From IMG/VR virus record IMGVR_UViG_3300042890_001976, positions 1 through 25,812 of that record: DNA of 25,812 bases. One strand, written 5' to 3'. The position numbers and the translations under genes were made by a program. This document shows, piece after piece, positions 18,711 to 25,812 of the stretch; position 1 is the stretch's first letter; every line of letters starts with the position of its first letter. The notes beneath the pieces are model-generated. The model worked only from the letters and a program-made list of their open reading frames with translations, did not search any database and was not told the origin of the DNA. The stretch is from a virus.

Positions 18711-20333
18711 ATGACAATTTCTCTTGCATCACTGCCTCGGGCATCGGTTGAGGTTGAGCCGATCCACACGCTGCTTCAAGACCCTGACGGCAAGATTGAC
18801 GAGATAATTGAGAGATATCATTCTCAAGCACTGTCACGCCTGCTCTGCCAAAACGCTGCTGTCGTGGTCAACCGTGGCAATGGCTGCATCATTCACAACT
18901 ACGAGCCGACACCACCGCCAAAGATCAACCAGATTGTGATTCCAACAGGGGCCACACGCTGGAGCTATGGCCTTCTGCTTGCTGACGACGCTATCAAACA
19001 GGCTATCTACACAGCGTGCGACAATGGCTCAACGTCACTGAACCTGATTTACGGAACGCCAGTGACGGGACGCGAAGAAAGCGAACACGCAATCACATTG
19101 ACCGTTAAGGTTCTCCCGCCTCGCAGACTGACCCCACACTCCGACGACGAAACGCTCAATAGCCTGTGGATCATTCCAGTTGTTGACGATCGCTATACAT
19201 GGCAGTTTGCCCACACGGGAGACCTGTCTGGAACTGTATCTGACTCCGAGATTACAGCACCAGACGACGCGGCTGAACTTCTGCTTGATCAGTTGGGCGT
19301 CGACTATATCAACGTCGGCGTTAACACGGTTCACACAATTACGCCAACTTGCCTGAAGACAAACGATTACGAAAATCTGCCTATTGTTCTGGACAGTATC
19401 GCCGCTCATTATGGACAACGTCTTGTGCCAGACATCGGTAGTTATGACACCGTGGCTGGTCGATACAACGAAGTAATCTTCGAGACGCCTCCCGGAGGCA
19501 AAACCCGATGGGCCTTGATTGACGGGCTAAACTCCAAGTACGTCTACGACAATAATCTTCTCGGTAAGCTCGGGCTGCGAGAATGCACTTGGGGTGGCGG
19601 TGGCGATTCGCTCAGCACATCTGCATCTGCTGCGGACTACATCATTGGAAAGCCGTTCGTTGTTGCTGGCGGCATGATCAGTTCCTACAGCACAACAGCA
19701 ATCCCGCCTCACACGCCATACGCCTCAACGCCGTCGTCAGTGGACATTCAGACGACCGATGGAACTTACGTCAATAAGGTTCCGGGATCTGAATACAAGA
19801 CGATAGCAATCACGGCCATCTGGAGAACCGAGTTCAATGAATCCCCGCCAACAGGCATGGAGGATCAGATTGGACGGGATTACTTCTATCAGTTCTACAG
19901 GCAGTTCGATTACACATTCGCTGGTGTCCAGCCTTGGCAACAGGGTTACTTCGATGACTACATGGTTCTGCGTCAGACGTGGAACCCGAAGACTGGAGCT
20001 TACGACGCTTACACGAGGGTTTGCAGCCGACAACCAAACCTGACCGGAGAATGGGTCAAGCAGCAAGGGAGAAAGCTAAAGGGTGTCCTTGCTACAGACT
20101 TATCTGCACCAGCCACAACCCTTGCGGCTGCAACATCCTGCACAGTTCGTGTTATTAGAGATCACGAAGATGGAACACGCGAAGTGACAGATGAAGAAAA
20201 AACTGTGTTCAATGATGACCCAACAGTCTCTGGAGACTCTGGCACTTATTGCAGAATTGAAGAGATTAGCGGAAAGTGGTGGATTTATTACCTGTCATGT
20301 GAATCACAATCAGTACTTGAGGCCGAGCTATAA
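18711..20333 (+). CDS. Large hypothetical tail or baseplate protein
   Basis: A 540-residue, beta-rich protein, unrecognised. It has no transmembrane or signal segment. Visible are an N-terminal helical piece (DGKIDEIIERYHSQALSRLL), a middle with aromatic-rich strands and a GGGGDSLSTSASA loop near 298-310, and a Cys-containing C-terminus. Tight spacing with neighbours on both sides (TAATG with the next gene) puts it in the tail-tip operon. A minor tail, hub or receptor-binding role is inferred from position only. Confidence 0.6.
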   Translation: MTISLASLPRASVEVEPIHTLLQDPDGKIDEIIERYHSQALSRLLCQNAAVVVNRGNGCIIHNYEPTPPPKINQIVIPTGATRWSYGLLLADDAIKQAIYTACDNGSTSLNLIYGTPVTGREESEHAITLTVKVLPPRRLTPHSDDETLNSLWIIPVVDDRYTWQFAHTGDLSGTVSDSEITAPDDAAELLLDQLGVDYINVGVNTVHTITPTCLKTNDYENLPIVLDSIAAHYGQRLVPDIGSYDTVAGRYNEVIFETPPGGKTRWALIDGLNSKYVYDNNLLGKLGLRECTWGGGGDSLSTSASAADYIIGKPFVVAGGMISSYSTTAIPPHTPYASTPSSVDIQTTDGTYVNKVPGSEYKTIAITAIWRTEFNESPPTGMEDQIGRDYFYQFYRQFDYTFAGVQPWQQGYFDDYMVLRQTWNPKTGAYDAYTRVCSRQPNLTGEWVKQQGRKLKGVLATDLSAPATTLAAATSCTVRVIRDHEDGTREVTDEEKTVFNDDPTVSGDSGTYCRIEEISGKWWIYYLSCESQSVLEAEL

Positions 20334-21361
20334 TGGTTGGCCCAAAGCAAAAAGCCTGCAATTGCCACTGCGAACAACCGTTTCCAGACTGCTTCGGTTG
20401 TCTCGTCTTAGAGCTTGAAATCCCTACGGCATGGCAAATGGACTTCCCATCGCCAATGTCCTATTTGGGAGCTACAACGGGATCATGTTCGTGGCTGTCG
20501 GCAGAATACAATGAGGGGCTTGGGTCATACCCAAAACTACAGGACTCTTACGACCATTCGTTCACGTTTCCAGATATCTCAACGCTTGGCGATGCAACAC
20601 CTCTTGAGATTGATGATGCACCAGTGACATCCCCATTCTACACGCCGTTTGTAGAGTGCGTTTGGGCAAGCGGAGACTACGAGTTCTACGAAAGAGGATT
20701 TCACACCTCACGTCGTAATGACTTTGGAACCGGGTGTGACGCGGCGGCGTTTATGAACACTCCCTATTCTGGCTTGAATGCTTGGGAGTACAAAAATCCG
20801 ACAGGTTGGATTACACCGCCTTCATTCAGCGGAAACAGAACACGAACAAGTCACCCAATAACAGACGCAAGGTGCGGAACAGTTGCCGCTGGCTGTGTCG
20901 CTGACCCGTGGGTCTGTAGCACGGGCGTGACGGGGAGCTTTGCGACACTTCAGGTTGTGGACCGCTCTGGTATCAAATACTTCGTCGTTAATGTTTACTG
21001 GTATCCGCTGCTGTACACACTGTATCTTAATCGCAGAAAATCTAGCGCCATCGCGACATGGAAACCAAACAAAGGATTCAACGCGGAATACGGAGCGATC
21101 TTCTACATACCGTCAACGCTACATGGGACGCCAACTTGCCCGCCATCAGTGTACCCATACGCAACAAGCCTTAGTAATCTTGGGTCTGGACTAATGTTGA
21201 GGTACGAAAAGATGATAAACTGTTCAACAGATTTCGACGGAACTCCGGTTACACTAACACTAGCTGAAAACTACAAACAGACAGCATCCGCAACGCAAAC
21301 AAAGTGCGAGGCAGTTGGGATCACTTCAGTTCCATCAACCATTGAGATAACGCCAATCTGA
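20333..21361 (+). CDS. Cys-rich hypothetical tail-tip protein
   Basis: A 342-residue protein with an N-terminal Cys cluster (KACNCHCEQPFPDCFGC, about residues 7-23) that could bind metal or form disulfides. The rest is aromatic and Gly/Thr/Ser-rich, with strand-like segments (KYFVVNVYWYPLLYTLYL), in the style of tail-tip or fibre proteins. No chaperone domain or catalytic motif is seen. Its start and stop overlap both neighbours (TAATG and TGATG). Function unknown. Confidence 0.6.
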   Translation: MVGPKQKACNCHCEQPFPDCFGCLVLELEIPTAWQMDFPSPMSYLGATTGSCSWLSAEYNEGLGSYPKLQDSYDHSFTFPDISTLGDATPLEIDDAPVTSPFYTPFVECVWASGDYEFYERGFHTSRRNDFGTGCDAAAFMNTPYSGLNAWEYKNPTGWITPPSFSGNRTRTSHPITDARCGTVAAGCVADPWVCSTGVTGSFATLQVVDRSGIKYFVVNVYWYPLLYTLYLNRRKSSAIATWKPNKGFNAEYGAIFYIPSTLHGTPTCPPSVYPYATSLSNLGSGLMLRYEKMINCSTDFDGTPVTLTLAENYKQTASATQTKCEAVGITSVPSTIEITPI

Positions 21362-22911
21362 TGGCCAGATCCTGTCAGCATCATTCTGAGTATCTTCACG
21401 ACGGAACAATATCCTGTAAAACACTAGGAATTGTGCCTGCAGTATCATGTTCTGGATGCAGTCTATTCAGCCCACAAACAGAGAAGAGGCTACCACGCAA
21501 GCGGTCGATTATTGAGGATATGCCAGCGGCTAAGCAGCCTTGTCGATACCTGGGATCGAAGCGTAAGTGCTGTGCGGATATGTACATCTGCCGTCAAGCA
21601 CCAGACACAAATTGCTTACTCACAGGCGCTTCACCGGGGCTAAGAACGTGCGATTCCTGTGAGTTTTATAGTCCAATAGATCACCCAGCCTATGAAGCAA
21701 TGATCCATGCCAATACTCCGCAGCCGGACCCGTTCACAAGCTCGCCAGTACTGCATCTTGGCGTTCACCTCTGGCCAATCAAGCGTAGGTGGGATTGGCA
21801 CGCTGAGAAATTAAACGAGATCGCAGCAGCAATTAATGGCCGATGTGTAGCCTGCGTGGCAATTGACGAATCGACTGACAGCATCGAAAAGGTCAGGTCT
21901 CTACTTTCAGACAAATTCGAGATCGTTGAACTGAACAACAACGAGGAAGGCGAAAACGATTCATTCAGGCTGTTTCAGAAAATCATCCCGAACGGACAAA
22001 ATGACATCTTCCTTTACTGCCACGGCAAGGGCGTCAGAAAACACACATACAAATCCGATGCTGTCAGGCTGTGGACGGAGATCATGTACGAGACCGTCCT
22101 GCTTAATCATGATGCAATAATCAACAAGCTGGAATCAGGTCACAAAATGTTTGGTTCATTCCGGGCCTTCGGAGATGAACCTTTGAACCCAATAAACCAA
22201 TGGCACTACAGCGGAACATTCTTTGCGGTCAGGGCAAAGCACCTGCCAGAAAAGTCTGTTAAGGCTGACTACGGAGGTGTTGAAGCATGGCCCGGAGATC
22301 ACTTTCGGCCAGAAGAGTGCTGGTGTGAATTCGGTGAAAACACGTACGTGTTAGGTCAGTATCAACTAGCGTCCTGGTACCCGAAACGAGTGGACTCCCA
22401 AATGCAGTGGGAAGCCGATCGCCTTGGCGGCCCACGATGCGAACAACACAAGCGGGAGCTTGACTGGTTTATTTCACATCTCAAGGACACGGATAGAATA
22501 CTCATTATTGGGTCCAAGCATGGAGGGCTTGAATGCCAGATCAAAACTCGGATTCCGTCAGCCCAAACTGTTTCTATCGACATCTCTCCGACGCCAGATA
22601 ACGCGGAGCAGTGCATTGTTGGCGACAGCAAAGACCAGAACGTACGATCACTCGCGGAAAAGAAAGGGCCGTTTGACGTAGTCTTCATTGATGGAGACCA
22701 TTCATTGGCTGGAGTCCGTTCAGACTGGGAATGGAGTAAGACACTAAAGCCGCGATTGATAGCGTTTCATGACATTGCAGACACTGTGAAACACCGAAAC
22801 GAGGGTTGTTTCGTACACCAACTCTGGAAGGAATTAAAGTCCTCCACACTAACCACAAAAGAGATGATTGTTGGTTGTGGATGGGGTGGAATAGGAATCG
22901 TAAAACTATGA
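21361..22911 (+). CDS. Cys-rich / glycosyltransferase-like / methyltransferase-like fusion
   Basis: A 516-residue protein of three parts. Residues 1-106 hold two Cys modules (ending CSGCSLF and CDSCEFYSP). Residues about 123-345 resemble a glycosyltransferase-like family I recall from planctomycetes and cyanobacteria: HLWPIKRRWDWHAEKL, ACVAIDES, DIFLYCHGKGVRKH, VRLWTEIMYE and WHYSGTFFAVRAKHL. Residues about 370-516 look like a class I SAM methyltransferase of the Methyltransf_24 type (ILIIGSKHGGLE, VSIDISP, FDVVFIDGDHSLAGVRSDW, LIAFHDIAD, HQLWKEL). It may modify a tail or host-surface glycan. Substrate unknown. Confidence 0.65.
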   Translation: MARSCQHHSEYLHDGTISCKTLGIVPAVSCSGCSLFSPQTEKRLPRKRSIIEDMPAAKQPCRYLGSKRKCCADMYICRQAPDTNCLLTGASPGLRTCDSCEFYSPIDHPAYEAMIHANTPQPDPFTSSPVLHLGVHLWPIKRRWDWHAEKLNEIAAAINGRCVACVAIDESTDSIEKVRSLLSDKFEIVELNNNEEGENDSFRLFQKIIPNGQNDIFLYCHGKGVRKHTYKSDAVRLWTEIMYETVLLNHDAIINKLESGHKMFGSFRAFGDEPLNPINQWHYSGTFFAVRAKHLPEKSVKADYGGVEAWPGDHFRPEECWCEFGENTYVLGQYQLASWYPKRVDSQMQWEADRLGGPRCEQHKRELDWFISHLKDTDRILIIGSKHGGLECQIKTRIPSAQTVSIDISPTPDNAEQCIVGDSKDQNVRSLAEKKGPFDVVFIDGDHSLAGVRSDWEWSKTLKPRLIAFHDIADTVKHRNEGCFVHQLWKELKSSTLTTKEMIVGCGWGGIGIVKL

Positions 22912-23150
22912 CTCCAGCCCCATGTATCCACCGTGGATCACAGAGACGAATCGGCTGTTGCGGAGGCAAGGCTATCAGTCGTTACGTCTGCCGTAAGATA
23001 ATGCAGCCGGACGGATGCACGCCAAAAGACTGCATCCCCACCGAACGAGTCAACATTGCCATTAAAGACGCCAGCCCTTCTGCGTTGCACGATAAATGGG
23101 ACGAAATGATCCAAGTTTGCGAAAAATGCCCACTTTACGAGGCAAAATAA
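22908..23150 (+). CDS. Small Cys-rich protein related to the upstream N-terminal module
   Basis: An 80-residue protein; ATG 22908 overlaps the upstream stop (ATGA) and is preferred over longer in-frame starts. The Cys pattern PCIHRGSQRRIGCCGG, then VCRKIMQPDGC, DC, and a final VCEKCPLYEAK parallels the second Cys module of the preceding fusion (PCRYLGSKRKCCADMYICR ... NC ... TCDSCEFYSP). Such short proteins are familiar from planctomycete genomes beside glycosyltransferase-like genes. Probably zinc-binding; function unknown. Confidence 0.65.
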   Translation: MTPAPCIHRGSQRRIGCCGGKAISRYVCRKIMQPDGCTPKDCIPTERVNIAIKDASPSALHDKWDEMIQVCEKCPLYEAK

Positions 23151-23236
23151 CCTGCCTGCCTCTGGTAACGTGCTGACAAATTCCCGACAATATCGCGGCT
23201 ACGGATAGCCCCTGAACTCATGGAAGAGTCACGCAG

Positions 23237-25812
23237 ATGGTCCACGCCAACCCGAACGACTTTGCTGTCATGCTCAACCCGCAGTCCAAGAACGCGGAGA
23301 ACGTGGGCAAATGGATCTCTGAGCACATGGACGCTCGAACCGATCCAGCCAGCAAAACGCCGGGTGCACCACCGCTCTACGGACAAGACGCTGTTCCGCA
23401 CTTGCTGACGTACCAGTCGATCGTAGGCAGCTTCTCCCGTGCGTATGTCAATCCCGATGAAGCAATGCGGGATTCGATCGAGAACGCCCACCTGATGGAG
23501 AAGGACGTCGGACTGCTGGAATCCGTCGAATGCCGCCAACGATTAACTGCCCTGTTAGATTGGGAGATTAAGCCGGAAGACGAGAAGTGCCAGTACCAAG
23601 TCAGCCTGGCTCAGGAACTCCAGCGAATCATCAGCCGCATCCGGAACTTCACCAAGTATCGCATGTGGTTGATGAAGGCGATCTGGTCCGGCAGGTCCGG
23701 CATTCAGCACAAGTACGGCTACACTCGCGTCAATGGCGCAATGCGAATGATGCCGACGCCGCTTCATCGGGACCATAACGGCTGGATGCCAATCAACGGC
23801 GACAAGCTGGTTTTTCGCTACGAAGACGGTTGGATGGACTCCGACGAAGGAGCATACCCGCACCAGATGGGTATCCGCGTCGGGACTAACCCCGGCAAGG
23901 GAAAGATGAGGATTCACCGGGATTACAAGCTGGAGCCAGTCTCTGACGGCCTTGCGTTGTTCCTGAAGCCCTACGAGCGTGACACTTTTTGCGTTCACAA
24001 GCATTTCATTGAAGACGCCGACTTCCATCACAGTTACTTCGCAGGTTCTGTGCATGGGATCGGCATTCGGTCCAAAATCTATTGGGAATGGTTCCTCAAG
24101 CAGGAAGCCTTTGCATTCCTGATGCAGTACCTCGAACGCTCAGCGGGCGGTATTGAGGTCTGGACCTACCCGATGGGAGATCCGAAGGCACTGGCTGCAA
24201 CTCAGGCAGCCGCCAAGGAGAAGATGGCCAACGGACGGAATATCGTATTCTTCCCAAAGCCGATGGGTGACGACTCTGAATCGTACAAGTTCGAGGTAAT
24301 CGAGCCGGGTGCGATGGGGCTGGACATCATGCAGAACATCATCGAAAACTATTTCGGTGGTCGTCTGAAACGCTACATCCTCGGGCAGGAGCTTTCGACA
24401 GAGGCCAAAGCTACCGGTATGGGTTCCGGCGTTGCTGAAGCCCACATGGACACACTCAGCCAGATCGTCCAGTTCGACGCCAGCAACCTTGAAGAGACTC
24501 TGACTCATGAACTGGTCAGGTACATCCAGCAGTTGAACTTCCCTGAAACAATGGGATGGCACATGCGGATGAGTCTGAAGACAAAGGACGACAAGACGCA
24601 GGAACGTCTGGAAGCACTCAGCGCGGCCTACCAGATGGGAGCCAGTATTGCTGAATCTGAGGTGTTCAAAACCCTCGGACTATCTGCCCCGACAAGTGGG
24701 GAGAAAGTGCTTTCCATGCAGTCTCAGCAGCCCGCTATGGGTATGCCAGGAATGCCCGGAATGCCGCCAATGGGTGGTAATCCCGATGGGGACAATTCGG
24801 GGCTGGATATGCCTCAAGGTGGGGGTGATTTTCCCGATGGGGAAAACGAGGATGACGGCGAGCAAGATCCTGTCGATTTGATCCGGTCGCTGATGGAGCA
24901 GTATGCCCAGCAGATCGAGCGTGAACGCTACGGAACACAGGGCATGTTCAAGTGGGATGAGACTCTGCACCCCCGTGAAACATCAACGGACATGGTTCAC
25001 AAGGCCGGGCAGTTCACATCGAAGAAGACTGCACCGCAGCAAAAGAGCCTTTTCGAAGGCGTGACACCAGTGGCTAAGCAATCTAGCCGATTCTCCGGGA
25101 AGCCACGTTCTGGCCGTAAGGCACTGAACGACCGAATCCGCAGCCTGTTTGCCGAACACGCCGAGAGCCGTCAGAAGCAATTGAGCTTTGACGATCCGGT
25201 TGAAACTCCGGCCCCAGTTCCAGAGCCAAAACCCGTGTCTCACCGTGAGACAGAGACACCACAGGCCGAAAACACTGAGAAAACGCCGGTTCCGGCACCT
25301 GAGCCACCTCCATTGAATGAAATGGCCCGCATCGCCGCTGGATATCAGTTGCACGGGATGCGAGCAGAACCAGAGGACGACCGACTTGCGAGACAGCACC
25401 AGAAACACATGACAAAATCAGCCTTAGATAACTGGCTGATGAACAAGTTCAATATTGACTCATTTACAGCACGGGGCGTCAGCAACGCCGCTGGTGAAAT
25501 GAATCCATACACAGTTGAAGGCTCTGGGACAGTTGGGGGAACAAAAGTCAGATGGACTCATAAAACCAAAGAGCCGTCGCTAGAAGAAATTGGCGAGACA
25601 CCTTGGAGTCAGAAGCCAGAACCAGTGTCGCCACCTAAAGCTGTTGAACAGACTGCACCGCAATCCCGACAGGATACCCGACAACCTGACGGGAACCCAC
25701 CGAAACGTCGGATGATGGGAGCCAATCCCGACAGCATGAAGGCAGTTGCACAGCCAGCCGCCCCACCTGTCCAGCCTAAGCCACAGCCTGCCCCGCAAAA
25801 ACAAGCTGATCA
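23237..25812 (+). CDS. Portal protein, DUF935-like with long C-terminal extension (3'-partial)
   Basis: At least 858 residues, open at the window end. The first about 480 residues resemble the Mu gp29/DUF935 portal family: KDVGLLESVECRQRLTALLDWEI, WLMKAIWSGRSGIQ, and the hallmark GGRLKRYILGQELSTEA with GSGVAEAHMDTLSQIVQFDA (about 374-414) and HELVRYIQQLNFP. Beyond that come a Met/Gly/Pro-rich linker, an acidic stretch, KWDETLHPRETS...GQFTSKK, then long Pro/Gln-rich tails. Family members are about 500 residues, so a large extension is present. ATG 23237 follows GGAAGAG at eight bases; an in-frame stop lies at 23213. It is far from the terminase, unusually. Confidence 0.8.
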   Translation, partial: MVHANPNDFAVMLNPQSKNAENVGKWISEHMDARTDPASKTPGAPPLYGQDAVPHLLTYQSIVGSFSRAYVNPDEAMRDSIENAHLMEKDVGLLESVECRQRLTALLDWEIKPEDEKCQYQVSLAQELQRIISRIRNFTKYRMWLMKAIWSGRSGIQHKYGYTRVNGAMRMMPTPLHRDHNGWMPINGDKLVFRYEDGWMDSDEGAYPHQMGIRVGTNPGKGKMRIHRDYKLEPVSDGLALFLKPYERDTFCVHKHFIEDADFHHSYFAGSVHGIGIRSKIYWEWFLKQEAFAFLMQYLERSAGGIEVWTYPMGDPKALAATQAAAKEKMANGRNIVFFPKPMGDDSESYKFEVIEPGAMGLDIMQNIIENYFGGRLKRYILGQELSTEAKATGMGSGVAEAHMDTLSQIVQFDASNLEETLTHELVRYIQQLNFPETMGWHMRMSLKTKDDKTQERLEALSAAYQMGASIAESEVFKTLGLSAPTSGEKVLSMQSQQPAMGMPGMPGMPPMGGNPDGDNSGLDMPQGGGDFPDGENEDDGEQDPVDLIRSLMEQYAQQIERERYGTQGMFKWDETLHPRETSTDMVHKAGQFTSKKTAPQQKSLFEGVTPVAKQSSRFSGKPRSGRKALNDRIRSLFAEHAESRQKQLSFDDPVETPAPVPEPKPVSHRETETPQAENTEKTPVPAPEPPPLNEMARIAAGYQLHGMRAEPEDDRLARQHQKHMTKSALDNWLMNKFNIDSFTARGVSNAAGEMNPYTVEGSGTVGGTKVRWTHKTKEPSLEEIGETPWSQKPEPVSPPKAVEQTAPQSRQDTRQPDGNPPKRRMMGANPDSMKAVAQPAAPPVQPKPQPAPQKQAD
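25236..25252. repeat. 17-bp near-palindrome, copy 2 (reverse orientation)
   Basis: TGTCTCACCGTGAGACA inside the portal extension, encoding part of PVSHRETETP. It is the exact reverse complement of the 17-mer at 10365-10381. Confidence 0.6.

Noticed and set aside
1-25812. tRNA genes, CRISPR array, integrase or attachment sites
   Set aside because: Looked for; no cloverleaf-like segment, regular direct-repeat array or recombinase motif was seen.

Overview
The window is a dense, almost entirely plus-strand block of a tailed double-stranded DNA virus (free phage or prophage). It holds a short replication and DNA-modification module, then packaging, head, tail and tail-tip genes. Start and stop codons often overlap (ATGA, TAATG, TGATG), so most genes are probably translationally coupled in long operons. 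No integrase, repressor, lysis gene, tRNA, rRNA or CRISPR array is visible. The head genes are Mu-like in type (DUF935-like portal, gp36/DUF1320-like connector, protease-scaffold), while the tail looks siphovirus-like (tube protein, frameshifted chaperone, tape measure, no sheath seen). The host cannot be read from the sequence. The Cys-rich small protein paired with a glycosyltransferase-like protein recalls planctomycete genomes from memory, which is only a weak hint.

Layout. 1-2477: small phage proteins, a prim-pol type primase, a RusA-like protein and SSB. 2528-3376: a C5-cytosine methyltransferase with a long second open frame inside it. 3377-4313: small unknown genes whose leaders share a short repeated motif. 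4314-7115: the large terminase, interrupted in its Walker A loop by an intein. 7119-8693: three small or accessory head-region genes, one with a KTSC-like domain. 8730-11985: protease-scaffold, decoration protein and major capsid protein, closed by a strong terminator. 12086-15477: connector, tail tube, frameshifted tail assembly chaperone and tape measure. 15477-23150: large tail or tail-tip proteins, mostly unrecognised, ending with a Cys-rich, glycosyltransferase-like, methyltransferase-like fusion and a free-standing Cys-rich module. 23237-end: an unusually long DUF935-like portal protein that runs off the window.

The most striking object is the intein at 4467-5639. Its splicing blocks are read on the plus strand as part of the terminase. 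Its homing endonuclease, an HNH protein with helix-turn-helix segments, is encoded on the opposite strand at 5517-4654, inside the intein. The plus frame stays open across the whole antisense gene, so the same DNA must encode a tolerated intein insert on one strand and a nuclease on the other. Other second-look items are a -1 frameshift site (A9 plus hairpin) in the tail chaperone, hairpins that present an AGGA ribosome-binding site in a tetraloop before three structural genes, a 17-bp near-palindrome present twice, a probable nested scaffold start, and a portal gene far from its usual place beside the terminase.
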